This document shows, piece by piece, positions 19,718 through 28,639 of a DNA stretch of 64,000 nucleotides (the first letter of the stretch is position 1; every line of letters starts with the position of its first letter). A program made the position numbers and the translations under genes. The notes under the pieces are model-generated. The model had not been told where the DNA came from. It saw nothing but the letters and a program-made list of their open reading frames with translations, and ran no database searches. Source of the DNA: Prochlorococcus sp. AG-409-P01. GTDB lineage: Bacteria > Cyanobacteriota > Cyanobacteriia > PCC-6307 > Cyanobiaceae. The stretch covers positions 62,001 through 126,000 of the forward strand of contig QCKM01000001.1 in the NCBI GenBank assembly GCA_003215335.1, written 5' to 3'.

Positions 19718-20323
19718 GTGAACAACAATTTTCTCAGTCAGACCGACTCTGCTGCGCTTCATAGATTAGTGATGCTTCATGGGTGGGGAGCTGATATGGG
19801 GGATTTAATGCCTCTTGGTAAGGAGCTTTGCGCGAAAGCAGGTTTCCCATTGGAAATTGTTGCTTTGCAAGCACCTCAAATGCACCCACAGGGATTGGGA
19901 CGCCAATGGTATGGGCTATACCCTTCGAATTGGGAGGAAGTTCCTCAAGCAGTTAATGAATTGCAAGCCCGATTAGTGTCACTTTCTACACCTCAAATAC
20001 CTTTGGAAAGGACTGCCTTGTTGGGTTTTTCACAGGGAGGCGCCATGGCATTAGCCAGCGGCTGTGAGATGCCTTTGGCTGGTTTGATTGCCTGTAGTGG
20101 TTACCCACATCCTGATTGGATTTGTCCAGCCTCATGCCCCCCAGTCCTGCTAGCACATGGCCTAAAGGACGAAGTAGTCCCATATGCTGCATCAGAGAAA
20201 TTGTTGAGCTCGTTGAAAGCAAACAATATTCAATCGGAGCTTTTAACTTTTGATGCTGGTCACCTTATTCCTACAGAACTCATCCCACCTATTACAGAAG
20301 CTGTTCAGAAGTGGCTTAGATAA
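19718..20323 (+). CDS. Alpha/beta hydrolase, carboxylesterase/phospholipase family
   Basis: Serine hydrolase of about 201 residues. The oxyanion and nucleophile elbow are visible as LHGWGAD near the N-terminus and GFSQGGAMAL with the Ser. The acid and base lie in LKDEVVPY and DAGHLIP, which completes a triad as in YpfH/carboxylesterase 2. It is of the dienelactone hydrolase/acyl-protein-thioesterase type; the substrate is unknown. GTG start. It converges with the DUF3155 gene with 10 nt between. Confidence 0.85.
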   Translation: MNNNFLSQTDSAALHRLVMLHGWGADMGDLMPLGKELCAKAGFPLEIVALQAPQMHPQGLGRQWYGLYPSNWEEVPQAVNELQARLVSLSTPQIPLERTALLGFSQGGAMALASGCEMPLAGLIACSGYPHPDWICPASCPPVLLAHGLKDEVVPYAASEKLLSSLKANNIQSELLTFDAGHLIPTELIPPITEAVQKWLR

Positions 20324-20333
20324 ATTTTAAAAG

Positions 20334-20702
20334 CTATACGAAAGCGTATTCATATTCTTCTATTTCTTCCCAATCGTCCGAAGTTAGTTCGAGACCTTGG
20401 AACATGTTTTCTTCCCCTATTGAATCCACTATTACTCTTAGTGAGGGGAATAGAAAATGATTCTCTTCGGCGTACTGTGCACTGAATAGACCTTTTTCAC
20501 CCCAGAAAAAACGATCTGTGGTGTGTTCGTTCCTTCTTACATTTAGAAGGGCTGGGAACTTTAGGCCTGCTTCAGCGATATATCTACGTGCAGCGGTTAC
20601 GGGTTTGTGTTCCCCAGTTTCTAGATGGAAAGTTGGCACATGGGCCAAGACTCTTTGACCAGCCAGACGTCTGCGGCTAATACGTTTGCGCTTCTTAGAC
20701 AT
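20334..20702 (-). CDS. Conserved cyanobacterial protein, DUF3155-like
   Basis: A 122-residue protein of unknown function. It begins with a very basic tract (KKRKRISRRRL) and then HVPTFHLETGEHKPVTAARRYI, and ends in a strongly acidic stretch (DDWEEIEEYEY). The opposite charges at the two ends suggest an RNA- or DNA-binding or assembly role, but this is inference. Family name from memory. ATG start. Confidence 0.75.
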   Translation of the reverse strand: MSKKRKRISRRRLAGQRVLAHVPTFHLETGEHKPVTAARRYIAEAGLKFPALLNVRRNEHTTDRFFWGEKGLFSAQYAEENHFLFPSLRVIVDSIGEENMFQGLELTSDDWEEIEEYEYAFV

Positions 20703-21087
20703 TTCAGGAACTCCTGTTTTTGGAGTGGGTTAGGGACGGGAAAAGGAGCGATAAAGACCCTTATGACACTTTGGCTAAGCCAAGGCCGGAGCATTCCACA
20801 CCGAAAACTAGCTTTGGTTAAGCTAGTTCGGATAAGAACAAGGCTTATTAGACCTCAAAATTGACTTGATCTGGAGGTGATCGATTCACAGCAAGGGAGC
20901 TATCTATCTCTGCTGTAGCTTTGGAAGCACTTTTTATGCAACCTTTGCGTGGTCAATAATGGGCTTGGAACCTCGTGGGAACGCTTTGATTTGGTCGATA
21001 AAAAACATCTTAATACTTTTTTCTGAATTTACAAGCTTCTTCCTCGAAAAGGCTTTTCAGAGATCCATGACTTAAAGAGCGAGCCTT
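20703..21087. other. Gene-free intergenic region with one strong hairpin
   Basis: About 385 nt between the divergent DUF3155 gene and a sensor kinase. No convincing ORF: the open frame ending at 20864 is basic and has no family pattern. It must hold promoters for both genes. The only distinct structure is the hairpin at 20806-20828; a small RNA is possible but not shown. Confidence 0.5.
20806..20828. repeat. Perfect inverted repeat (hairpin) in the intergenic region
   Basis: AACTAGCTT (20806-20814), TGGTT loop, AAGCTAGTT (20820-20828), 9 bp perfect. No T run follows on the plus strand. It could be an operator, an RNA element, or the end of a small RNA. Confidence 0.6.
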
Positions 21088-22203
21088 ATGCAGCTGTCGG
21101 ATCGTTTTCTGAAATTGGTGCAACAGCAACTCAGCACTTTCGACAAAGATTGTTCGCTGGAATGCTTGATTGTCTATATCGCTCAGGCTAAGGATGGCCA
21201 GGACCCCAGCCTTGAAGCAGTTGGGCAATGGCCATCTTTAGAGAAAGCCCTCCCTCCAGTAGAGGCAGACCCTGCGCTTCGAGCACCCTCTTCCTCAAGA
21301 CGTTGGTACCCCCTTCAAGAAGGGCTGATCCTTTTAGGAGTGCTTAGAGCAGAATTGCGCCCTTCAGTAGATGGGTGGCCTGAAGATCTTGATGAACAGC
21401 TCCAAGCTTCTGCTGGGATGATCACAAATTTTCTCAAGCTTGAATTGGATAGATCAAGGTTGCTTGAAGAATTGACTCAGCAGCGTGAGCAAATAAGTGT
21501 GATGGTGCATCAATTAAGGAATCCATTGGCTGCACTGCGAACTTATGCGCAACTTCTAATGAGACGCTTGGAGCCAGATAGTCGACATCTCACCTTGGTT
21601 GAAAGTCTCTTGACTGAGCAGGCTCAATTGAACCGCTATTTATCTGCATTGGATCAAATTCCCACATCTAACTTGGTTATCAATGCGAATAGATCTGATT
21701 CATTGCTTTTGCCACCTTTATTGCCTCAATCAAAAGATTTGAGCTTGCAAGACTTGCTTCAACCATTGATTGATAGAGCTGCCGCGACTGCAAATTTGCA
21801 GGGCCGTATATGGAGTGGACCTTCTGAATGGCCTCTTTGGACAAAAGAAATTCGCCCTTCTGGCGATGGTGTGATCGCCGAAATAGTCGCGAATCTTTTG
21901 GAAAATGCTTTTAGATACAGCAATTCTCCTTGCTCGATTGGCCTTCATCTTCTCGAGAATGGTCTTTGTGTATGGGATGGAGGTTCGCCTATCCCAATTG
22001 AAGAAAGACAGCGGATTTTTGATAGAGGGTTTAGAGGTGAAAGAGTAAAAGATGTTTCGGGCAGTGGCCTTGGATTATCTATGGGAAGGCAGCTTGCTGA
22101 ACAGTTAGGAGGAAGTTTGGACTTGCTTGTGACTCCATCAAATATTGATCCACTTCTTCCAGCCCATGGGAATGCTTTTTTGCTTAAATTGCCTGAAAGA
22201 TAA
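21088..22203 (+). CDS. Sensor histidine kinase
   Basis: Soluble two-component sensor kinase of 371 residues. An unassigned N-terminal sensory region (1-115) is followed by an H-box in VMVHQLRNPLAAL at about 145, an N-box in IVANLLENAFRYS, a G1 box in VWDGGSPIP, and G2 in GSGLGLSMG. No transmembrane segment is visible, so it senses a cytoplasmic signal or partner. No response regulator is adjacent. ATG start. The last 20 nt overlap the convergent cobS. Confidence 0.9.
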   Translation: MQLSDRFLKLVQQQLSTFDKDCSLECLIVYIAQAKDGQDPSLEAVGQWPSLEKALPPVEADPALRAPSSSRRWYPLQEGLILLGVLRAELRPSVDGWPEDLDEQLQASAGMITNFLKLELDRSRLLEELTQQREQISVMVHQLRNPLAALRTYAQLLMRRLEPDSRHLTLVESLLTEQAQLNRYLSALDQIPTSNLVINANRSDSLLLPPLLPQSKDLSLQDLLQPLIDRAAATANLQGRIWSGPSEWPLWTKEIRPSGDGVIAEIVANLLENAFRYSNSPCSIGLHLLENGLCVWDGGSPIPIEERQRIFDRGFRGERVKDVSGSGLGLSMGRQLAEQLGGSLDLLVTPSNIDPLLPAHGNAFLLKLPER

Positions 22204-22975
22204 AAGCAAGTTCAAGAAGAATGATTGTTTCGACTATTACCAACGAAGCCCCGTAAGAGTCGCCACTATGCCCACCTAAAAGAATGCCTAGGGAATGTGG
22301 GACTAAAAAGGCTGGGAAGAGGCTTAGTCCAATCCCTGCAATTATTGGCAAACGTAGGTTGCTATCAACAGGGCAAATAATTAATGATGTTATCGCGATT
22401 AATAGAACAAGTAATGATGGTTTTAAATCTTGCCATCCGATTGCATTTTTAGAGTGAAAAGAGGCCATTCCAGTTGGATGTAGATATTTAAAATGGCCAA
22501 TGGCCCATAGTTGTGAACCCCGTGCCCAAAAAGCGGCAATGGGTAAGGCAATTGGAGAATGCAAATCGAGCTTTATTAGTGCAGCAATTTGAATCAAAAT
22601 CACTATCAATAGAGCTTGTACTCCTATTGCACCTACGCGACTATCTCTCATTGCTTCTAGCCTTTTCCCCTTCCCTGCGGCTAGTCCATCAGCAGTATCA
22701 ATAAGTCCATCAAGGTGAAGCCCACCTGTAAGTAATGTCCCCAGAGCGATTGCCAGAAGGGCTTTTGAAATTGTTGGCCAATTTAAGAAACTAAGAAAAA
22801 TCCATAGCCCTGATTGCAGAGCTCCTATTACTAGCCCTATGAAAGGCGCGAAGCGTGCAATTCGTTGAAATCTAGGCTTTGGCCAGGGCATAGTTGGCAA
22901 GACTGAATAAAACACCCAAGCCCCTGATAGATCTCTAAGCCATGGTGGTGTAGACAGTGTCAATAGCTTCTGCAA
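22184..22975 (-). CDS. cobS: Adenosylcobinamide-GDP ribazoletransferase (cobalamin synthase)
   Basis: Membrane enzyme joining the lower ligand to adenosylcobinamide-GDP, the last step of B12 assembly. The 263-residue product has the family's metal motif in GGLHLDGLIDTADGL, and DSRVGAIG, with several hydrophobic helices. Start is a TTG at 22975; another in-frame TTG follows 4 codons later. Prochlorococcus is known to make its own (pseudo)cobalamin. It converges with the sensor kinase. Confidence 0.93.
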   Translation of the reverse strand: MQKLLTLSTPPWLRDLSGAWVFYSVLPTMPWPKPRFQRIARFAPFIGLVIGALQSGLWIFLSFLNWPTISKALLAIALGTLLTGGLHLDGLIDTADGLAAGKGKRLEAMRDSRVGAIGVQALLIVILIQIAALIKLDLHSPIALPIAAFWARGSQLWAIGHFKYLHPTGMASFHSKNAIGWQDLKPSLLVLLIAITSLIICPVDSNLRLPIIAGIGLSLFPAFLVPHSLGILLGGHSGDSYGASLVIVETIILLELAFIFQAI

Positions 22976-23047
22976 TCAGTCAAAACCTAACTTAGGGTCA
23001 CTTAAAACCCTTGGTAGTTCTTTTGAGGGGTCCTTCGATTTCTTCCA

Positions 23048-24166
23048 GTGTTTCGCTTCCAAATTAAGTCATATTGTCCAAATACTTTTGCGAGAACTGG
23101 TCTCTTTAGTACGCCCCATGGACCAGTTGAGACTCCTCGCTTTATGCCAGTAGGAACCCTTGGCACCGTAAAAGGTTTGACAGCTAGTCAGTTAATTGAG
23201 ACGGGAGCTCAGATGATTCTGGCGAATACTTATCACTTACATCTTCAGCCTGGTGAGGAGATTGTCGCTGAGGCAGGTGGACTTCACAAGTTCATGGGCT
23301 GGGATGGACCAATTCTTACTGACTCAGGTGGATTTCAAGTTTTTAGTCTTTCAGAGATCAATACCATTACCGATGAGGGAGTTTCTTTCCGAAACCCACG
23401 TAATGGCAGTCAAATACATCTCACTCCTGAAAGGGCTATTGAGATTCAGGAGGCTTTAGGGGCTGATGTAGTTATGGCTTTTGATCAATGCCCTCCCTCT
23501 ACTGCAATAGAAAAGGATGTGGATCTTGCTTGTAAGAGAACACATGATTGGTTGGAACGCTGCGTCAATACTCACAAACGATCAGATCAGGCACTTTTTG
23601 GAATTGTTCAGGGCGGTTGCTTCCCTGAATTGAGAAAACAAAGTGCCGAGATTGTAAGCAGCTTTAATCTTCCTGGGATTGCAATAGGTGGTGTAAGTGT
23701 TGGTGAGTCTGTAACGCATATCCATACAACTATTAGGCAAGTAACTCCTTTATTGCCAGGTGATCGTCCAAGGTATCTGATGGGTGTTGGGACCCTTCGC
23801 GAAATGGCTATGGCAGTGGCTAATGGAATAGATCTTTTCGATTGTGTTCTGCCTACAAGATTGGGAAGGCACGGCACGGCAATGGTTAATGGTGAGAGAT
23901 GGAATATGAGAAATGCTTGCTTTAGGCATGATCACAGGCCTTTGGATTCAAGTTGCCCTTGTCAGGCTTGTCGTAAACACACACGTGCTTATTTGCATCA
24001 CTTGGTGCGTTCTGATGAACTTTTGGGACTATCTCTTTTGAGTTTGCACAACCTTTCTCATTTGATCCGATTTACCACTTCGATGAGTCATGCAATCAAA
24101 GATGGATGTTTTTCAGAGGATTTCGCTCCCTGGCAGACGGACTCAGCTGCTCACTACACGTGGTAG
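23048..24166 (+). CDS. tgt: Queuine/preQ1 tRNA-ribosyltransferase
   Basis: Exchanges guanine 34 of certain tRNAs for preQ1. The 372-residue product shows [14 protein letters not shown], the acid-base Asp in [22 protein letters not shown] with the nucleophile Asp, and zinc-binding [20 protein letters not shown] start. psbK follows 32 nt downstream in the same direction, an arrangement common in cyanobacteria. Confidence 0.97.
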   Translation: MFRFQIKSYCPNTFARTGLFSTPHGPVETPRFMPVGTLGTVKGLTASQLIETGAQMILANTYHLHLQPGEEIVAEAGGLHKFMGWDGPILTDSGGFQVFSLSEINTITDEGVSFRNPRNGSQIHLTPERAIEIQEALGADVVMAFDQCPPSTAIEKDVDLACKRTHDWLERCVNTHKRSDQALFGIVQGGCFPELRKQSAEIVSSFNLPGIAIGGVSVGESVTHIHTTIRQVTPLLPGDRPRYLMGVGTLREMAMAVANGIDLFDCVLPTRLGRHGTAMVNGERWNMRNACFRHDHRPLDSSCPCQACRKHTRAYLHHLVRSDELLGLSLLSLHNLSHLIRFTTSMSHAIKDGCFSEDFAPWQTDSAAHYTW

Positions 24167-24198
24167 CGTCCTTAAAGTATTCCTAACTTTTATTGGAG

Positions 24199-24342
24199 AT
24201 GGCCGGCTTAACACTGAACTTTTTGGCCCAGCTGCCTGAGGCCTATCGCGCCTTTGCTCCAACCGTGGATGCCCTTCCATTGATTCCTATTTTCTTTTTC
24301 TTGTTGGTGTTTGTTTGGCAGGCTGCAGTTGGTTTCCGCTGA
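24199..24342 (+). CDS. psbK: Photosystem II protein PsbK
   Basis: Found by direct translation. ATG at 24199 to TGA at 24340-24342 gives 47 residues. A short leader ([11 protein letters not shown]) is followed by [22 protein letters not shown]-type sequence and one membrane helix ending AVGFR, typical of PsbK. A good AGG-type spacing precedes the ATG (TTGGAG at 24194-24199). It lies 32 nt after tgt; about 100 nt downstream is a strong terminator. Confidence 0.95.
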   Translation: MAGLTLNFLAQLPEAYRAFAPTVDALPLIPIFFFLLVFVWQAAVGFR

Positions 24343-24443
24343 ATTACAGCAATAGCAGACGAAAGCTCTCAGTATCTGAACTGATTCAAGCAGGTCGGTC
24401 ATCAAAGCTTTGAGCTCTCCAGGTTGAGCTAATCAATGATGAA

Positions 24444-24487
24444 GCCATATCGCCATCCGGATAGGGATGGCGATATGGCTTTTTTTG
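24444..24487 (+). terminator. Strong intrinsic terminator after psbK
   Basis: GCCATATCGCCATC (24444-24457) pairs fully with GATGGCGATATGGC (24466-24479), 14 bp with an 8-nt loop, then seven to eight T. The rest of the region to 24679 is AT-rich with no gene visible. Confidence 0.95.
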
Positions 24488-24679
24488 CCTGAACAAAATT
24501 TACAAATAGCTTTTGGCGATGCTTTTTTGTCGTTTTGGTTAATTTTTAATTCTTTTTGGATTTAGCAAACCCACTTTGGAATCTAGGACTATTTTCGCAT
24601 GAGTCATACCCAACGCTTCTTGGTAAGAGACAAGCACTCTAAAGTTTTTTCTCATTAGTTAATTATTTATTGGCTTTGC

Positions 24680-25684
24680 TCAGATTTCTTCTTTTAGAGC
24701 AAGCCCTGAACCTGGATGTTCCACGGCATGTTCTATCAAGTCAGCCAGCCTTAAAGCCCTTGATGCTTGTTGGCCATCTACTGCAGGAGTTTCTCTTCCT
24801 CTAACACATTGTAAGAAGTGGTCTAACTCTGCATACAGAGGTTCTATCGAGGTGGTGCTTACTTCTTCAACAAATCCATCATTTCGGTATAACAATTCAC
24901 CATGATCTGCTGAATACCACTCATGGGCTCGACGGTGAATGTGGAGAGTGTGATTTAGGAAATCAGTCTCAACAAGGCTTCCAAGGCAATGGGCGCTGAG
25001 ACTTCTAATCTTGCGATGACTCATTTTGCTGGCAGAAAGACTTGCTACAACACCATTGCTAAAGCCAAGTGTTGCATTTACATAATCCAGTGGACCTTCT
25101 GCACTGCGCCCTCCTACAGCCGCTAGTCGAACTACTGGAGCACGAGCTAATTCCAGAACTAGATCAAGATCATGAATCATTAAATCAAGGACCACTGAAA
25201 CATCATTAGCTCGGTCTGCATGAGGGCTATGACGACGTGCCTCAAGAACCACTACATCTTCATTTGCAACTACCTTGATTAGTTCTCTAAAGGCGGGGTT
25301 GAATCTTTCAATATGACCTACTTGCAATAGTCGACTTGCCTTATTAGCAGCAGTTATTAGAGCAGCAGCTTCATCTTGGCTGGCAGCGATTGGCTTTTCA
25401 ATTAATACATGAAGACCAGCCTCTAAACATGCCAGCCCAACTTGGTGATGCAGAAGAGTGGGGACAGCTATACAAACAGCTTCTACCTCTGAAAGAAGGC
25501 TGCGGTAATCCTGAAACCAACGGCAGCCAAATTGTTCAGTGGCTAATTGACCTCGTGCCTCATCTGGATCCGCAACGCCAATAAGGTTGGCATCCTTTAG
25601 GAGGCTTAGCACACGGGCGTGATGCCATCCCATGTTGCCTATGCCAATAACCCCTACTCTTACCGGGACCATTTGGTCGGTCAT
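24680..25684 (-). CDS. Gfo/Idh/MocA family oxidoreductase
   Basis: NAD(P)-dependent sugar or polyol dehydrogenase family. The 334-residue product has an N-terminal Rossmann fold (VGVIGIGNMGWHHA), the LIEKPIAAS loop with the catalytic-type Lys, HIERFNPAF, and a C-terminal alpha/beta domain. ATG start. Next to a CBS-domain protein upstream (37 nt) on the same strand. The substrate cannot be read from the sequence. Confidence 0.88.
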   Translation of the reverse strand: MTDQMVPVRVGVIGIGNMGWHHARVLSLLKDANLIGVADPDEARGQLATEQFGCRWFQDYRSLLSEVEAVCIAVPTLLHHQVGLACLEAGLHVLIEKPIAASQDEAAALITAANKASRLLQVGHIERFNPAFRELIKVVANEDVVVLEARRHSPHADRANDVSVVLDLMIHDLDLVLELARAPVVRLAAVGGRSAEGPLDYVNATLGFSNGVVASLSASKMSHRKIRSLSAHCLGSLVETDFLNHTLHIHRRAHEWYSADHGELLYRNDGFVEEVSTTSIEPLYAELDHFLQCVRGRETPAVDGQQASRALRLADLIEHAVEHPGSGLALKEEI

Positions 25685-25721
25685 TCAAGGGCCATATCGA
25701 ATGAGGACTGATTATCGAAGA

Positions 25722-27005
25722 TTAGTCCCTCGTATGGTCGATGTTGGGCAATTTCAGTCGCACTCGTTTTATCCGAGGTCCATCCATTGAAGTGATTTCA
25801 AACAACAAACCCTTGTATTGCAGAGATTCTCCAGGGGCTGGAACACGTTGAAGCTTTTCAAGTAAAAAGCCCGCAATAGTGTGATGATTATCTGCTTCAG
25901 GCAAATCAAGACTTAATTGTCTATTTAGTTCAATGATCTCAAGGTCTCCTGCAGCTATCCATTGATTGTCCTGCCCGTCGATTGGGAGGAGAACTGGTTC
26001 ATCGTTGCTTGCTTCTAGCTCTTCACCGACAATTTCACCAGTTAAATCTGCCGCGGTAACTAATCCTTCTGTTCCACCATGTTCATCAATAACGAGAATT
26101 AAAGGCTGTCCTCTTCGGATTATTGGTAACAGCTCTGCCAAAGTGCTTGTCTCTATTACACGGGCAGCTGGCTGCAGATAAGGCTCGAGTGGAGAGTCTG
26201 CTTGCATGACTCCCGTTGCAATTGGCTCGGCCAAGAGACGTAGATCAAGTAAACCTCTTATGTCATCAAGTGAATCCCCTGTTACTAGAAAGCGGGCGTG
26301 ACATGTTTCGTGAACTTTTTTCATTAGTTCTGCGAAGCACACATCAATCGGGAGAGTGACCATTCCCGAACGGGGCACCATTACTTCCCGAACTTGTGTA
26401 TCTCTTAGTGCAAAGACTCCTTCAAGAATATTTCTTTCATCTGGTCGAAGGCCTGTTACTCCTCCAGTCTCAATAAGTGTTTCTAGCTCACCTGCTGAAA
26501 GGGCTGGAACTAGTGAGTCCCATTGAGCAGAAAGGCCGAGAAGACGAAGCAAAAGGGAGGCGATTGTTTCTAAAAGCCCTAATAACGGTGATAAGACTTT
26601 CATCACAGCTTCAGTTAGAGGCGCGAGTCGAAGTGCGGCAGCTTCTGGACGATTAAGTACTAAAGCTTTTGGGAGCAGTCCTGCCAGAAGGGTTGCTAAT
26701 ACAACTAAAAAAAGAAAAAACATTCCATCAAACCACCTTCCTCCTGAATATTTATCAGGCCACCATCCATGACCAACACTTCTGCCTATCCAGCCAAGAC
26801 CAATTAATGAAAGCGTTCCTCCCAGTTGTGAAACCATTAATGCTCTTCTTAAGCGCCTCTGGAGGCGGTGAATGGCGATTGCTCCAGGTTTACCTTCTTC
26901 TACAAGTCCTTGAACACGGCTTGGACGAAGCCTCATTAGAGCTAGCTCACCTGCTGCAAAGAATGCAGGTAGGGCTAGCAACATGGCAAGGAAAAATAAT
27001 CTCAT
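25722..27005 (-). CDS. CNNM/CorC-type CBS-domain membrane protein (hemolysin-like)
   Basis: Membrane protein of the DUF21-CBS-CorC class linked to divalent-cation transport. About four hydrophobic segments lie in residues 1-150. The CBS pair follows (ALRDTQVREVMVPRSGM, then DEHGGTEGLVTAADLT), then a C-terminal CorC/HlyC domain. The frame opens with TTG at 27008, but the ATG at 27005 gives the likely start. It lies 13 nt downstream of tRNA-Met. Confidence 0.87.
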   Translation of the reverse strand: MRLFFLAMLLALPAFFAAGELALMRLRPSRVQGLVEEGKPGAIAIHRLQRRLRRALMVSQLGGTLSLIGLGWIGRSVGHGWWPDKYSGGRWFDGMFFLFLVVLATLLAGLLPKALVLNRPEAAALRLAPLTEAVMKVLSPLLGLLETIASLLLRLLGLSAQWDSLVPALSAGELETLIETGGVTGLRPDERNILEGVFALRDTQVREVMVPRSGMVTLPIDVCFAELMKKVHETCHARFLVTGDSLDDIRGLLDLRLLAEPIATGVMQADSPLEPYLQPAARVIETSTLAELLPIIRRGQPLILVIDEHGGTEGLVTAADLTGEIVGEELEASNDEPVLLPIDGQDNQWIAAGDLEIIELNRQLSLDLPEADNHHTIAGFLLEKLQRVPAPGESLQYKGLLFEITSMDGPRIKRVRLKLPNIDHTRD

Positions 27006-27018
27006 CAAGTTTGTTTAA

Positions 27019-27091
27019 TGGGGGTCGCGAGGATCGAACTCGCCTTAGCCAAATTATGAGTTTGGTGCATTCACCAGATTGCTAGACCCCC
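27019..27091 (-). tRNA. tRNA-Met (anticodon CAT)
   Basis: Minus-strand cloverleaf of 73 nt. Acceptor GGGGGTC (27091-27085) pairs with GACCCCC; discriminator A. Anticodon stem CCAAA/TTTGG holds loop CTCATAA. T arm has GTTCGATC. The G1-C72 pair and lack of three G-C pairs in the anticodon stem make it an elongator rather than an initiator. A lysidine-modified tRNA-Ile(CAU) is less likely. Confidence 0.9.
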
Positions 27092-27200
27092 TCAAAAAGG
27101 ATTTTTAAAATTCTCCCGATGATCAAGAAGAACGCATTAAATCCATAAGTAGCCCTGTTAAGGGCAAACTAGGCAATGCATCATTGATGCACAAGACCTA

Positions 27201-27785
27201 ATGAACAATTTGATCAATCCACTCAATTACAGCAGAGAAAAGCTATTGAGCATGCTTGCACAAGATGCGTACCGTCATGGTGACTTCAAATTGTCGTCAG
27301 GCCGGAGAAGCACCCACTATGTCAATTGCAAGCCTGTAACTCTAAGCGGTGAAGGCCTTTCCATGATCAGCTTGGCTTTGCTTGAGAAGGTAGAAGACCA
27401 TGCTTTGGCAGTGGCAGGCCTTACTTTGGGAGCAGATCCATTGGTAAGCGGGGTTGCTTTTGCAGCTTTCCAAGTAAATAGAAAGCTTGATGCATTGATT
27501 GTTCGAAAAGAAGCTAAGGGCCATGGGACTGGCTCTTGGTTGGAGGGCCCTCTGCCTCCAAAAGGTTCGTCTGTAACTGTTTTAGAGGATGTTGTTACAA
27601 CAGGTGGATCTTCATTGAAGGCCGTCAAGGCTTTGCGTGAAGCAGGCTATCTGGTGGACCGTGTAGTCACGATTGTTGATAGGCAAGAAGGGGGTGATTT
27701 GCTTATGAAAGAAGCTGAATTGGAACTTGTTAGTATTTTTTTGTTGGATGAAATTTCTAATAGAGCCAATCAATTGGAGAAATGA
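27201..27785 (+). CDS. pyrE: Orotate phosphoribosyltransferase
   Basis: Makes OMP from orotate and PRPP in pyrimidine synthesis. The 194-residue product shows [16 protein letters not shown] near the N-terminus, the catalytic KEAKGHGTG loop, and the PRPP motif [17 protein letters not shown] start. Its last 4 nt overlap the ygfZ start, so the two are translationally coupled. Confidence 0.95.
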   Translation: MNNLINPLNYSREKLLSMLAQDAYRHGDFKLSSGRRSTHYVNCKPVTLSGEGLSMISLALLEKVEDHALAVAGLTLGADPLVSGVAFAAFQVNRKLDALIVRKEAKGHGTGSWLEGPLPPKGSSVTVLEDVVTTGGSSLKAVKALREAGYLVDRVVTIVDRQEGGDLLMKEAELELVSIFLLDEISNRANQLEK

Positions 27786-28636
27786 ATCTTTTGTCTAGGC
27801 TTCTTTGGGATAGAAGTTTTCCCTTTTTTCGGATTAATGGTTCAGGCGCTCGAGATTTTTTACAGGGTCAGACAACACAGGACTTTCATGATGCCTGTGC
27901 AAAGGATCTTTATCGAACCTGTTGGCTAACTGCAACTGGAAGACTTCGCGCTCTTTTGGAAGTTCGTTTCGATGAGATTGGTGCTGAAGTGTTAGTTCTT
28001 TCAGGAGATTCTGAAGTTGTAAAACAAGGATTTGAGCAAGTTATTTTTCCTGCAGATGATGTAAAGATTCAAGCTTTCTCACCAATGAGAAGGTTGGAGG
28101 CAATTTCGTTAACTCAAGAGAAGAATAGTAGTCCTGAAATCTACTGGTTGTTGCCAGATGAGGCTTTGCCTGAACATTTAACATTTTGGAAAATTGCTAA
28201 TTCTATTGATGTTGAAAGATGGCGAATTCTTCAAGGTTTTCCTTTACTTCCTAGTGAAATAAATGGTGAAACAAATCCTTTGGAACTTGGTTTATTGGAT
28301 TGGGTAAGTCTTACCAAGGGTTGTTATTTGGGCCAGGAAACTATGGCTAAGCTTGCAAGAGCTGGGGTTCTGAAACAACAGCTCCGCTATTGGCATTCAG
28401 ATAGCCCTATCCATGTTGGAGAAAAGCTTGTCTGTCCAATAAGCAGTGAGAATTCGATTAAGAAGGCAGGTTTAATCACATCTGTGCTAAAGCTTCCTGA
28501 TTCTGGAACTTCAATTGGGCTGGCTTTATTGCCTCGTCAAGCATTGGAAGAACCTGAGTTGTTTTTGGCTGAAGATTTCCGAAAGGTTCGCATCTCAATC
28601 CCAAGAGGGTTTGTTGGATTGCAAACTCAAAATTGA
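27782..28636 (+). CDS. ygfZ: YgfZ-type folate-binding protein (iron-sulfur cluster maintenance)
   Basis: GcvT-like, folate-binding family acting in iron-sulfur cluster repair. The 284-residue product has [13 protein letters not shown] and the diagnostic KGCYLGQE motif with its conserved Cys. ATG overlaps the pyrE stop. It converges with the RecB-like gene with only 3 nt between the stop codons. Confidence 0.92.
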   Translation: MNLLSRLLWDRSFPFFRINGSGARDFLQGQTTQDFHDACAKDLYRTCWLTATGRLRALLEVRFDEIGAEVLVLSGDSEVVKQGFEQVIFPADDVKIQAFSPMRRLEAISLTQEKNSSPEIYWLLPDEALPEHLTFWKIANSIDVERWRILQGFPLLPSEINGETNPLELGLLDWVSLTKGCYLGQETMAKLARAGVLKQQLRYWHSDSPIHVGEKLVCPISSENSIKKAGLITSVLKLPDSGTSIGLALLPRQALEEPELFLAEDFRKVRISIPRGFVGLQTQN

Positions 28637-28639
28637 GAA

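Noticed and set aside
20764-20864. 33-codon ORF in the intergenic region at 20.8 kb
   Set aside because: Contains the hairpin and has an Arg/Lys-rich composition typical of chance frames.
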